64,000 nucleotides of DNA, from NCBI GenBank assembly GCA_034687125.1, contig JAQGBZ010000087.1, positions 62,001-126,000 on the forward strand, given 5' to 3'. This document shows positions 24,319-37,400 of the stretch, one piece after another (within the stretch, counting starts at the first letter, position 1; each line of letters starts with the position of its first letter). The notes below the pieces were generated by a model, which worked only from the letters and a program-made list of their open reading frames with translations, was not told the DNA's origin and ran no database searches. Origin of the DNA: Neelides folsomi. Taxonomy: Eukaryota; Arthropoda; Collembola; Neelipleona; Neelidae. The position numbers were made by a program, and so were the translations under genes.

Positions 24319-26428
24319 TTAAACTTCACTCGTCATTGTGTCTCCTCCACCGTTGTCTCTACAATTGTCAGGAAGAAATTGAAGAAAAGCTTCCATTTTG
24401 GCTTTCAAGCTTTCTGGCAACGGCTCCAGCGGAATTTCTTCAACTGTCCCATTCTCAATTGAATCACTAACAAACAAAAACAAACAAAAGTGTCAGATAC
24501 ATAGATAAGAATGTCTTATCTATGTATCTGAATAAAATTTTAATGAATAAAAATGTTTAACATAATTATTTATTTATTCGTCTTTTATTAATTTTAAAAA
24601 ATATTAAAATTCCAAGTATAGTATAAAATATGTATACCCAAATGAAGAAATATTGACATTTGGAACTTCGTTGAAATCTCCTTGATAAATCGGAGCTTGT
24701 CCAAAAAATTGTTCGTAAAAAGGACGTTGATGAGAATTAGCTGAAATGTTTGATGTCTTGGACCTTGCCTTTTTCACCGTCTCATCCTCTTCGAATTTGT
24801 CGGCCAGAAGAGCAATTCTTGGGCTCATTTGTTTGTTCCTCGTAAGCATATACTCATCCACATCGATATTCTTGAACCGGAGCGATCTTCTTGGAGTCAC
24901 CTTACGAGGAGGAAGTTGAGTAGCAGAAGGCTGTCTGGAAATTGGTTGAGAGGTTTTCAATTCAACACTGAATTGTTCTTTTTGTTTATTCAGCGTCTCA
25001 AAACTCATTTTCTCCGTTTCTTTCACTTTGTGCATTTTTCCTCTCTTGAACTCTTCAAAAGCGTCCTTGGAGAAGCTTGTGTCGCCGCTCTCGTCGGCTG
25101 TTTCATCACTGGAAATGTCCAAGTAAACCTCCTTTGGGATTGGCATAACGTTGAGATCTAACATTAATAAATTGAGATTAAAATTGGATTATTGAAAATT
25201 TGATTGTACTTCTAAGTTATTTGTAGTTTACTAGAAATTATATAATGAAACATTTTTTTAAATTAAATATTGAAAAAGTACGGTAAAGTCCCCTGACGTT
25301 CCCAGCAGGATAATACTTGCAGACTAGAACATCTTTACAATAACCCCTTTCTTTCAATGTCGCATATCCAATGCCAATTCTTTCACTTTTGGCCCACAAG
25401 AGTTGACTCAAATTTTCTATATGGAATTTTAATTTAGGAGATATAATAAAGTAATCAATGAATAAAAGAGGGGACAAAATTGTTAAACTTTATATTATTT
25501 ATAAATAAATTAAGTAAATGAATTAATACCAGACATTCCATTTCCATCCGAAAGTCCAAAATCGAAATATCTTATTTCATCGTACCATTGTTGGACAACG
25601 TCTGAGCCGGTGGCGAATTTTCCAAGAAACACATTCGTTCCAATGTTGTCTCTAACAAGATTATTTCATTTTATAGTTTTTCCTTTTTATACAGTCATTT
25701 GATGTAAGTTTGTATTGAACTTTAGATTGAAGATTAAACATTTTTATTATTATCTTTGTAATAAACAATGTATTAAATGAACTCGTGAACTCTGAATTGA
25801 ATGAATGATTTCAAAGTAGATCAAATGAATATGAAAAGTTAACGCCAATTAAAATTACTTTTTAGCTCTGATTGAAGCCAAAGTTGAACGATTTCTGAGA
25901 AGCTTCGCTGCACCTTTGAACGCTTGGTTGCAGAGCTAAATAATTAACGTCAAAACAATGAATTTTTATTTTACATCATTATTGTACAAATTCTCAGCAA
26001 AGGAATAATCTACTTTATAGGTTTTAAATATTTAAATATAATAATAAGTTAATATAATAATAAACGGCATTAAATAAGGTTAATAATTAAATTGAAAATT
26101 TGTATCAAATGATGGAAATGTTTTAATTGTTGATAAATTCCAAAACTCACTTCTTCGTCGATGGTCAAATGAGGGAGTTTGTGTTTCCGGCGACAAGCAT
26201 TGTGCGACTCGAGAACATTTTTCAACAAATCCCAATCCCAATCAGCTCCTTTTTTGTACAATGGAACATTCTGATAAATAATAAAATTCCAATTTAATCA
26301 AAAGTCGATAATTTTAATTAATGGAAAATGTAAAATGAAATATTTATTTCTTATTCAAGTAGATCGTTTTATATAGAGAAGTTTCAAATTTTAAAAGTAA
26401 ATGAAAATATTACAAGGCAGTTTCCCAT
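24319..26428 (-). CDS. CAP-domain protein, GAPR-1-like, with long C-terminal tail
   Basis: Seven exons, 26414-26428, 26151-26270, 25859-25935, 25530-25651, 25282-25416, 24638-25157 and 24319-24466, give 378 residues. Exon 1 codes only MGNCL, a likely N-myristoylation plus palmitoylation signal; GAPR-1 is likewise myristoylated at an MG start and membrane-bound. The CAP domain is about residues 14-165: VLESHNACRRKHKLPHL, IGTNVFLGKF, VVQQWYDEIRYFDFG, NLSQLLWAKSERIGIG and LVCKYYPAGNV. The usual GEN glutamate and the GHFTQ histidine of the CAP tetrad are replaced. Residues about 166-378 are Ser/Glu/Lys-rich and probably disordered, unusual for GAPR-1 proteins (about 150 residues). Divergent from another MGC-start gene 217 bp away. 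Confidence 0.85.
24494..24530. repeat. perfect 17-bp inverted repeat with 3-nt loop
   Basis: CAGATACATAGATAAGA, loop ATG, then its exact reverse complement. It lies in the last intron (24467-24637) of the CAP-domain gene. A 17-bp perfect stem is unlikely by chance in so short an intron; it may be a small foldback scar or an RNA hairpin. Confidence 0.9.
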
Positions 26429-26645
26429 TGTGTCTTTGACTGACGTTGACCAAAAAGATGAATCCAAAGTTGAAGCGACTGAAGAATTTGATGATGATCT
26501 TGTTGATTTCCACCTTGATTTTCACGATTGTGTTTGAGAAAACGAAGATTTTCTCGTCTCCTTTACGATTTCTTATTTTCTCAATATTTTCCCATGGAAA
26601 GTTCCATCAAATTTCAAAAGTTCTTATTGAAAAATCGAATTAAAA
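26429..26645. promoter_or_regulatory. short divergent promoter shared by two lipidation-motif genes
   Basis: Only 217 bp separate the start codons of the leftward CAP gene (MGNCL) and the rightward acidic protein gene (MGCTESK). Both promoters must lie here or overlap the first exons, which suggests co-regulation. The sequence is AT-rich with pyrimidine tracts; no specific site identified. Confidence 0.5.
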
Positions 26646-27995
26646 ATGGGATGCACTGAATCTAAACCGAAGGCAAAGCCTATTCAATTCAGCCTAGATA
26701 ATCCAGGTATGTAACAAACTTACACTCATATTTAAGAAATAAACTATTTAATTTTATTTAATAATAATGTATTTCTTATTTATTTAGAAGAGCATTCCGA
26801 TGATGGGTCAGAATATTCGCAAACAAATGCTGACTACGGGGAAGACATTGATATCAGAAAGGATGGGAAAACTGATCAAAAACGGAAATTAACAGGATGG
26901 GAATATCTTGTAGAAAAAGAGGATCACAAACTCCTCAAGGAACCCGTCGAGAAATTCAAAGGAAAAATTGTAATGGATGAAAATACTCCACCGCTCAAAG
27001 GAGCATTGAAAGTGGGTTTAGTGGATGAGGATGAAAGTTCTTCTTCTGGAGATGACGAGGATTCTTCGTCGTCAAGTGAAAATTCTTTGACTTTGACTCA
27101 AATCCCAATATCAAAAGACATAAAACCGGAAACATCAAAACCAAAACCAAAACCAAAACCAAAACCCGAACTAAAACTAAAACCCGAACCAAAGCCCTCA
27201 AAATCAAAAATCGATCAAAAGCCAAACCCAAAACCAAATGTAATATTAATTACCCCGGTCGAAATTACTACTATTGATAATCCAAAGAGAAATTCGAATT
27301 CTCCCAATCCAAAAATTCTAAAAGTGGAGGACAAAAGACCAAGTTTGTCCCCGCCAGAACCCAAAAAATTAAGTTTGACCCCGCCAAGTTCCCCCAAAAC
27401 CTCCCGTGGAAATTCAATGAAAGGCGAAGGCCAACAAACCAAATTCCCACGAGTTAAAATGAAAGAAAAAGAAGTCCAAAGTTCAGAGAAAATCAAAATG
27501 TTTGACGAATCCGACCAAACCAATTTCCTTCCATTGGATTCAGAAGGAAAACTCCAAGAACCGATCACGGTCAAGGTTCGTTATATAAATTCGAAAGTCC
27601 CGAAAGCGGGAGAATCAACTTCTACTTTTGTATCTGGAATGAAGTCAAAGCTTTTCCCTTATCGTAATAAATCAAATAAGAAGATAAAGAAGTTTAAGAA
27701 GATCCAAATCGGCAGTGGAGTTTCTTTAGGTGTAATGGAGACAGAAATTACCATTCCGATTTCCTCTCTTTTTTCCAATGATTCTTATGAAGATCAAGAA
27801 GAGTCAGAGGAAGATTCAGACGACGAAGACTCCGATGACGAATCTGATGAATTTTCCGAATCTTCTGAATCTTCTGAATCCTCCGAATTCTCAAATGGTT
27901 CAGAAAGTGTCGAGAAAGTTGAAAAGCGACGGACGATTATTGTTAAAGCTAGATTATCTCGGACAGTGTTAAACCCTTCAAGTGCCAATAATTAA
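26646..27995 (+). CDS. acidic disordered protein with N-terminal lipidation motif
   Basis: Two exons, 26646-26706 and 26788-27995, give 422 residues. MGCTESKPK is a strong N-myristoylation/S-acylation motif. The rest is low complexity: Ser/Asp/Glu runs about residues 101-117, a Lys-Pro repeat (KPKPKPKPKPELKLKPEPKP) about 138-157, a Pro/Ser/Lys region to about 235, then a more ordered basic stretch (SGMKSKLFPYRNKSNKKIKK), and a Glu/Asp/Ser tract about 355-395 before a basic C-terminal end. No folded domain, enzyme motif or membrane helix. It may be a membrane-tethered scaffold or phosphoprotein rich in casein-kinase-2-type sites. Family not recognised. Convergent with the SIAH-like gene. Confidence 0.75.
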
Positions 27996-28316
27996 AAATC
28001 CCATAAAATTCAAACTTTTGATTTTTTCTTAAATTCAAGTTTTTAACCAATTTTTAACCATAATTAACCAAATGGACAATATAATCAATTATAATTACAA
28101 TAATTACAATCCACTCATAATTTAAAAAGCATGAATTTCATAATACAAAGTAAGGAACAATTATTAAAGCCACATTTACAATTAGTTTTATTAAAATAAA
28201 ATTCACTTTTTTACAGCAATCCAATAATAATTCAAAATGAGAATTGTTAATAATTATATTACACTGTTTAAAACTTGTTACACATTAAACTCTGCGATGA
28301 ATATTTAATAAATTAT
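27996..28316. other. convergent 3' region
   Basis: AT-rich 3' flanks of the acidic protein gene and the SIAH-like gene. No coding signal. Confidence 0.4.
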
Positions 28317-30064
28317 CTACACAGTTGTATAGTTTGATGGCGGGTTCATATATTTCCGCGGGAGAATCCTCTTGAACGATGGTGAACCCAAACTCGGCAT
28401 TCCTTCTTCGCTCTCAGACGGGATGGTGACGAATTCGGGTGTTTGGGCCACTGGGTGCATCACAGCTTGGAGGACAACCGCTTCAACAAATTCGGCAACT
28501 CCTTCACAAAGTTCAATATTTTTCTGTTTCTCCGATTTCTCCAGCGGTGATTTGATTTTTGGATTTGGGGCGTCGTAGATTTTAACATAAGAGTCGATTC
28601 CGCCTTGGTTGAGAAGCGATTGAATCGTTTCTTTTAAAACGCTCAGACATTGACCGCTTTTCAAAACTTCTTCAGAGGATTTCCGAATGCAATGAACCGG
28701 TCCGCTGTATTTAAGTCGAATTTCCTTTAAATAAATCATAATTATTAACTTTAACATTGAACGAATGGCAAAATGAAATGATTTAATAATATAATTAAAT
28801 TCTTAAACAATCGGAATCTCTAACATTTTTAGCAAGAAAATTTTACGTTCCATGAATCTAATAATTACTCCATTAAATATTTTAATTATAAATAATATTT
28901 TTTATTAATTACGGCTTTTGAGTTCCACAAATAAATGTCGGTTGAGAAAGCTTGGAGTTCGTATTCAGAAACTCCAAAAGCTGAAACCCAAAGCCACCAG
29001 GCATTTTTCTCATTTTCGAGATTGAGAAAGAAATTGACCCCTTTGGTGTAAATCCACGTTGGCTCCCAAACTTGTTTAGAAATCTCTGAAAAATTATAAA
29101 AAACGTAATTAGGGAATCCTTAAATTATATTATTGGAACATATGATTTTATCAACCTGTAGATATCAAGTTTTAATTAATAATTAATTGAAATTAATAAA
29201 AGATGATAGGAATTCAAAAGGACAAAAAGACCATCGTTGAAGTCAGTCGGGAGAATTTCAAATCCTGTTTTCACTTCACTCGCGTCTTGACGTTCAATCG
29301 TTCTCCGTGAAAGCAAATGGGAAATGAATTTGTCATAAGCAATGCTGTTGTCACATTCAATGCATCTTATTGGTCTAGTTAAATTAAATCCAAATTAATT
29401 TATTCATTAAACCATAGTTAATCAATTAAACAAACCATAGCTAATTACACGTCTACAGATACAATTAATTGAATCTTTAATTGGGTTGTTAATTATAACG
29501 ATAAATTATGTTATTTACCGATACACACAAGCTGTTAAATGTGCTCCCAAATTGGTTGCCGTACTTTCAAACATGCATCCGGAATTTCTGAATTTGCATG
29601 AGAATTCGCATTTGTCGAGAATTTTCTCCATGAGGAGATTTCGCTCTTTGGAGAATTCACCTCTGCAAACGGGACAACCAACGACAGAATTTCGGCAATT
29701 TGTGCAAATGTGATGACCTATTAAATTTCTAAATTTAACATCCAATTAAAGTAGCATACAAGTTGAATTTTGAATACTTAATTTTAGATAGATAATTAAT
29801 TAATTTAATTAATTCATCATTTTATATTGTACCTGAAGTGCAGGTGAAAATGGGCGGAAGAACAACGTCATAACACACAGGACATTCGAGGATTCGGCAC
29901 AACTCGTCTGGTCCAATGATGAAATTCATTTTCACGTCTTCGTCATCTCTGCTTTCTTCACATTCAGTTTGATCATTATCTTCATTCTGACCTTCTTGTT
30001 CGTTTATCAAATGATCTGGGTAAAAATCTTCCTCACACCATGTGGTTCTAAATATATCGTCCAT
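28317..30064 (-). CDS. SIAH/seven-in-absentia-like RING E3 ubiquitin ligase
   Basis: Cytosolic E3 ligase of the SINA group. Five exons: 29833-30064, 29519-29717, 29232-29374, 28913-29085 and 28317-28724, giving 384 residues. Residues 1-56 are acidic and non-conserved. RING at about 61-95: CPVCYDVVLPPIFTCTSGHH then CTNCRNSVVGCPVC. SIAH zinc-finger region about 108-165: CEFSCKFRNSGC, HLTACVYRPIRCIECDN, FISHLLSRR. The second finger lacks an obvious last ligand after ISH. The rest is a divergent SINA substrate-binding region (WEPTWIYTKGVNFFL, AWWLWVSAFGVSEYELQ) plus an extra C-terminal tail ending NPPSNYTTV. It is an unusual member, not a classical SIAH ortholog (about 280-310 residues). Confidence 0.88.
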
Positions 30065-30190
30065 TATTATTTAAGTAAATGGTATAATTAAATAACTCGA
30101 ATATTATTAGAAGATTACAATTCATCTGCGTCGGTCCGTTCACTTTCCATTTCTTCTTTTCTTCTCCGATTGTCCTCTTGGGTCACAAAA
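30065..30190 (-). promoter_or_regulatory. 5' flank of the SIAH-like gene with a possible upstream ORF
   Basis: Upstream of the ATG the minus strand has a GC-richer patch with an 11-codon ORF (MESERTDADEL, 30117-30152) ending about 50 bp before the main start. If transcribed it would act as a 5'-UTR upstream ORF. It could also be the edge of an alternative first exon, since the frame is open further upstream. Confidence 0.3.
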
Positions 30191-33100
30191 TAATATAAAA
30201 AATCTGATTTGATTTGAAATTATGCTTTGGGTTTTTTATGTAAAATTCGATTTTATTATCGCTCAATTGGATTCGACGATTCGATAAAGTTTCCATGATT
30301 TGTTAAATATTTTTAATATGGCATTTGCATAGTAAAATGATGTTTTGTATTTAATACTGATGAAGTTTGAAATCTTAGCATTATTTTTATTACGGAATGA
30401 CCTATGATATGATGCGGATGATGAATGAAAAGACATTGAGCATTTAAATAATATTTTTATATTATTTATTATTACTTTACACGAATGAAATTGAAATTAA
30501 GAATTACAGTAAATAACAACATAAATACAAAATAGATTATTTTCACATCTCTCAATCCATCTCCTACGATTAAATAACATAAAGGTTTTTTAATTAGCCT
30601 TAAGAGTTTATGAACAATGGTTCTCATTTTACTTCATCTCCTCCCTACAAAGTGTCGAGTACTTAAATAAATTACGCAGTTCAGTTAAACATCATTTAAA
30701 TAGTTAATATATAAATTATTCCCTATTAGTTGACATGAAGTGATTCTTTATTTATTATCAAAATCACACAACGATTTCGCAAAAGTTCTAAAATTAATGT
30801 AAAAATTACCAAAAACATTTGATTTTTTACCCCAATTATTGAATTAATGCCAATTATTGGAATGTGAAACTTCTCAAATCCTTACAATACAAGGAATGAG
30901 AACATTTTTAGTTTTTAGTTCGCATAATATTTCGCAAATTAAATTTAAAATCCTTTAACTTTTTATACCATTTAGATAAAATAACAATTTTTATTATAAT
31001 AGATTTTATTCATATTCTAATAGTTAAAGTAGATTGGAAATCTAAATGTGAAATTGGTTATTCGTATTAATATTATTTAATAGGAACAAGTGTAATGATT
31101 AAATGGGGATTTTCATTAGTAAAGAAATTTTAAATATATAATAATTTAAATTCTCTCACACTCGCACGCATACGGGTTCAGTCGTTGAGAAATTTTAGTT
31201 TATTAACTAATGATGTAAAAATCTCTAATTATTAAAAATTTATTTTAAATAAAATGAAAATAGGAAAATGATTGAAGAAACAAAAAATCCAGTAAAAATC
31301 CATTAATTTAAATTCAATTTAAATTGGATTTGTAAACCAATGAAAATGTTGAATTAAATAAATAGCCTCATAAGGTTTAACAAAAATTCCACGCTTTTCA
31401 CTATTTCAGTACACGGCACGAAAGGCGGAAAAGTTAGGATTTAAATGACCTTGATGTTACTTATTGCTTTTTCTCCTTAAATACTTCCATTACAACAATG
31501 TAGGTTCGACTAGTTCTGCCACATTTAAAACTATTTATTGAATCGGCGAAGATTTCGCCCAAAATTACAATTTTTTCCTTTCCTATTTCATGTGAATAAC
31601 TTTTAATTCTAAATAGTAAAATGTGCTTTGAGGTGTTTTACTAAAATTTAATTGAGAATTTCCCTTATTTTTATTCAAACCAAATTAGTTTGATTCTTGA
31701 CAAAAATAAGCAAATTCTGGAAATTGCATTGCTTTTATGTTCGCTTGTGTCTCGATTGCACCAGGTTGAAAATGAACAATTTAAATATGGTTTAAAATGG
31801 AGATAATTTAAAAAATTAAATTACCCATTAAATAAATATTTGCGACAGGGGAAAATTCTCCGTTTTGTAATGATAAATACTGAAGTGTGTAGCTATTTAT
31901 TGTAATTGCAGTTCAACAGGACACTTAATTGTCTAACCATTATTACTAAACATTTAAGTAATATATTAAAATAAGAATATGCCAGAACTCCCTAAAATTA
32001 TGAATATTGTACATAATTTTTGCAAATTTTTGGTATATTGCTAAAACCCACCTTGGAATAGAAAGTGACAATTTTCCCATTCCAAGGCCCTCAAGGCCTA
32101 CTGAATATATTTGTTAATGTAAAAAGGAAAGATATAACGACAATTAAAAATTAATTGAAAACTCGCGGCTTAATTGGAAGTGCAAAGGTGTTCAAATTCT
32201 TAAATTTGATTTAAAAAGAAGTTTAGTTTTAAAGTCTCTGCTCACAGGAACCTTCAATGGAATCATTAAAAAAATCTCTTAATGATTTCAGACACGTCAA
32301 TTTCACATTTTCAACCCAAATATGAATTGAGGCAAATTCATTTCCCACGGAACATTTTTTCGATTTTTATCTCCGCACTTTTTCCTACCCGAATTCTCTC
32401 CGGTCCAACGTCCCCGAAAGTTAATTAGCCTAATTATTAAACTATTTCTCATTTTATGCATTTACTTCCTACACAATTCCCATAAACTCCTAACATTGAC
32501 ATTTTCTCTTGAGCCTCGAAATTTTTCCTAATTCAGTTCGAGTCGTTAAATTAAATTCTAATGGATTTTACTCCTTCAGTCGGGAGAGATTAGAGCTGGG
32601 GAAGTCAATTACGGATTTTAATTCTAAAGAACACTCCATTCCTAATTAAATTCTAATTAATTGATAATATTTTAACAAGACACAGGTAAAAGAACTTCCT
32701 CACAAAGCGATTAAAACCCTACAAAACGACCAATCGTGCACAAATGAGAAAAAAAATAAAAGGTAACTTTAGATTTAAAAGCAATTGAGCCCAATTACCT
32801 GTGTGTAAATTCAATATATTAATTATACTTTAACCAATTAACATCTAAAAATGGCCGCAATATAGCAATTACAGTTATTGAATATTTATATTAAAAATCC
32901 AACAATTTTAGGAAAATTGCACAAGTCAATTGATTTAATCTGATTCGCTATTTTATAAGTAATTGTGTAGTTGTTAAGTTTTAGGATTATATTGTGATTT
33001 TAAAAATACATGTGTGGTTAGGTTCAAGTATTGGTTGGTATCGATTGTAATTAGGATTAATTTTATTTTATCAAATAGGGCCAGCCTTGAGTACAAAGAA

Positions 33101-34416
33101 ACCATGTATTCATTGTGTGATTTTTTCCATGAAAAAAATCCGTGTTGCCTTCACACAATTTTCATTTCCCCTGAGCGATCAACGCCCTTCAAAGGGGACT
33201 TGGAAAATGTCGGATCGTTTTGGACATATAACAGAATATATGCATTTCCTCAAGTATTTAAAATGGGCTAAATTTCATTATAATAAGTCTTTCTAATATA
33301 AAGACATGTTAATTATTAATTATATATTATTAGATTCCGCTTCCCAGTTCATATTAACTCTTGCCGAGTTAAAATCGCGTGTAATTTCAGACGAGTAAAT
33401 TTACTTTTGATTCATGTGCTTTCCCTTTTCTCCACTTGACTCTCAATTTCAATGGAAAAAGAAGGAAAGATGCAAAGTGTGTATAATTTATATTAAAAAC
33501 AAAAACCTTCCACTCACACAACCACACTCAGAAGATTGTAATTAAAATTTAATTCCTTCATTTACATAAATATATATAATATTCAATAAGAGTGAAACTT
33601 TCAGCAGTGAGGGTTGAAATTCTTTGTTAATGCAAGTTAATGGTTAATGAAATATCTGGGAGAGACTCCGTGTAAAATACCGGGGAACTGCGAATTATAA
33701 CAGGAATAAAATTAAAAAGCTTTCAAGTGATCGCTTCAATATAAAATCAACATTTTCGTATTCGTTTCTATAATTTGAACTCATACCAAAAATACCAATT
33801 GAACTTACAATTGAAAGTAAGTACAAAAAATAATTGAATAAAACCCAAGTCTAAATAATTATCCGTGTTTAAGTTACATAGGGCCGAAGAGAAAAAAGTA
33901 CAAACAATTAATCATTGCACATGAATAAAAAACAGTCTCGGTCATAAGGAAAGTTCAAAAGGCGGCAATTAAAAAAATCGACTTTTTCAAGTTCTAAATG
34001 CATAAATTAAATATAAATTATGTTTAAGATCATGAAATTTTGTAAAATTTTCAAGCAATGCGAACCTTAAGAAATTAATCGAAAAAAAACCTCAAGAAAA
34101 ACAAGAGACAATAAATATAAGTAAACTAATCATAATTAATATTAATGTACTTATGAGAGTGATTTTACATAGTTTGACTATGATATTTGAAGTAACAACG
34201 GAAGTGAAGTTGATCTTCGAAGGAAGGCTAATTAAATTATAGGAGAGTATAGTAGTAGTTTATGTATTTAATATAATATATATTTATATAATAATTAATT
34301 AATTAATTAATATTAATAATATAGGCAAATGGAGAGGTTGGTTTTTAAAAACACGAGACGGCCCGTGGTGGTGTGGAACTAGATGAATTTTTCAACTTCT
34401 TCGTTTCATGGAGGTT
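30191..34416. other. 4.2-kb gene-free AT-rich spacer
   Basis: No ORF with protein-like composition, no tRNA shape and no long repeat was found. Somewhat less AT-rich patches occur at 32270-32420 and 33085-33200. TAAT-rich simple sequence lies at 34265-34320. The right part probably holds the 3' UTR of the leftward EGF-ligand gene. Confidence 0.45.
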
Positions 34417-37400
34417 TTACGGGAGACTCGGCCCCGGGTCAGCCTCAACAAGGGACACTTTACGGCTCCGAGAGGAATCAACAGATCCATGGTTCCAAGT
34501 TCCGTGGACGGCAGGAAGGTCAAACCTCGAGTCCTATGGTAAAAAAATGAAACCATTAGCATAAAGTTGTAATCACCTGGCCCAATCAGCACGCTAGGAA
34601 TTGCAACAATTCATAATTGGATATCCTTTAATAACATTACAAAGCATTATAATAAAGGGAAATTATTATTATTATATGCTTTTACAGTCTGGTCATATCA
34701 CTAAAACTTTTACAGCTACGCCACGCTCCAAACTCAAAACCATATCGCTACATTGCTTACTATACTTCTCTTCATTCTAACAGTTTCACCCATTGAATGG
34801 ATTTGATACCAAAAACGCAATCCTATATCTCAAATTCACATCGCGTTCAATATAGGTAGGCTTATAAAAACCAAAGTGGTTTAGAATGGTCTTTTCATAT
34901 GACCCATGGTTCAATTAATTAGCAATGTTCCTCGATTCATTCATTCAATGCTTTTTACGATTATTCCACAGTTCCGAGTTTGAATGGTGGATTCGATTAC
35001 ATTTGTAAAAAGCTTTGTTATGACTTTATGAGACTATTTAAGTATAAGTGGAAATATCAGTATATCAAGAAAGATCAAAATAAATATTTTATAGCTAAAT
35101 TAGAAATAATTATTGAACAAATGGAATTTACCCTTGGGTTCTGTGAGATTGGACGGAAAGTGGAACTTTGGTTTAGAATTGAATAGTCAACACTGAACGG
35201 CCTCCGCTGTTGTTGTTGGGCTTGGAAACTTGCAAAGTCGACCGCATCCAATCCAACACTATTGGGAAATTAAAATATTAATTTACTTTATAATTTCTAC
35301 TTAATTATGTTATTAACCAATATTAGATTTAAATTTAAAAAATATTTAAATGACTTACGGTGTCTCCATTTCCTTCTTTTTCAAATCGAGCCTCCTCCTC
35401 GACCTGACGTAGAGGTAAAAGGAAAGGACGACGACAAGAAGGATGATGATCACTGCCCCTGATGTAAACCCCGCTTGCTCAAGCATAGCTCGCTGTTTAG
35501 AGGCTAATTGAAATAAAATAGAATCTCAATTAGAAACAATCACCAACTTCACCAAAAATCCTCCTTTAAATGTAGTTAAATGCGCCTAAATTAAAAAAAT
35601 CGATTTTAAAATCGAAAAGTGAAATTAAAAGATTTTAAAGGAAATGAATGGAAGAAGATTAGAAATAGGATAAGGAAATCTTATTAAAAGGTGTAAGAGG
35701 TTGAGCCCCAAAGGGGGGCAGCCCCTCCATATTCATCCCTTTTTTCTCCTTGAAGGAATCCGAGAGGGGATTTTAATAAAATGTAAACAACCTCAGCCTT
35801 TTGACACGTCTTCAAAAATCTCCTTCACTTATTCATGTCTGTGTCTCTTGGATTCCTCCCTCGCACACACACACCAAACAGGCTAAGATACACTACCACA
35901 CACATACACAGAGAGAAACACATACAGACACCAGGAAAAGGCAAAGACTCTAAAGGTAAAAGATCTATCGTGTGGGGAAGAATAGGACGAGCAAACAAAC
36001 AAACCCCAATAGAGAGAATCACATAAGAGAATCATAAGAAAAGGAAGGAATAAATGTTTGAGCAAACATCATTGGCCGATAAACACATTCATAAAAGTTT
36101 TAAAAGTTTTATCAAATAAACCTATTCACTTTTTCATACTCATATAAAACTTACAAAAGAAGCATCGGTTATTTAAATACACATAGCATACTTGTACAAA
36201 TATATCATGCATATAAATATTTAACTACATTACATTCATACATATAAATATTTAAACTATATTATATTCATACTATCAAGCTAAACTTTAAGTAGAATGT
36301 AAAAGTACAAAGTTTAAATAAATGTCCTTTACTTTCTTTCAATTTATTTAACAAGAATAAGAATAGAGAGGAATTTGAGGAATTTCTCTTTATTCGAATA
36401 AAATGTATTGAAACCGGCATACTCTCAAAAATGTCTCGTTTTCATTCATGAGTTTTACTTACCCAAAAGGGCCGAGATTCGAGGAGCAGATGAGTAGAAA
36501 GAACCATCAAAGTAAATCTTTTGACTGAAATTCCACTTCTTTTTACTCTCACTTTCCTTGTCATCCGCCCTTACAATTTCCCCTACACTCAACATTCACA
36601 TCCACAAGCACACATGGGACAAATACATTTAGAAGCACAAAATCCAACCACCAGGTAATAAGATCGGAAATTGGGTAAGGAAATGGAAAAAAAGAAAAAC
36701 GAAAGAAAATGAACAGGTAATTCAAATAATTTGAAAAATAACAGAAAATGGAAAATTTTAAAATAGAAAATGAAGCTTTATAAAGCGGAATTGGAGCGGA
36801 AATTAGTTTAACATACGCAAATAGGATCCGTCCAAGTCTTTGAATTCGCACCGTTGTCCCATGTAACCCTCAGCACACCTGAAATCATTCATTTTAAGTC
36901 AAAAATCATTTCCCCCACAAAAATCAATGTCTTTACTCCAAAATCAATTTAAATATACCTTGATAGTAAAAACGCACTTTATTGGCTAAATAAGTTATTA
37001 ACTCAGTTGACTCAACTTTGACTCAAAAGGTTACAAAAGATAATAATAATAATACTACCATGTAATTTCCTTCTTATCCCTCCATGTCTAAATATAAGTA
37101 AGTACACCCTCGACTCATCATCTATTTAACGTCCAAATTGGATCAACTTTGTAAACCGCCCGTTTTCTCTTTCGAATCCAACAAATGCCAACTAACGTTA
37201 ACTCCCATGTTAACTCCAATGTTAACTCCAATGTTACCTCAATATGAGTAAGTACTTGAACTCGCACATTTATAATGAAACTTCTTTGAGTATTATTTAT
37301 AAGTATAAACGCCGGGTCGTGTGTTGGATAATTTATTTATCTCATTTCCTCATATTGGAGATTCCCAACTCTTGGCCCACCCCTTGTATGAATAATGTGA

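Noticed and set aside
33014-33296. Overlapping plus-strand frames in the gene-free spacer
   Set aside because: Two registers are equally open, neither has protein-like composition or splice sites that extend it.
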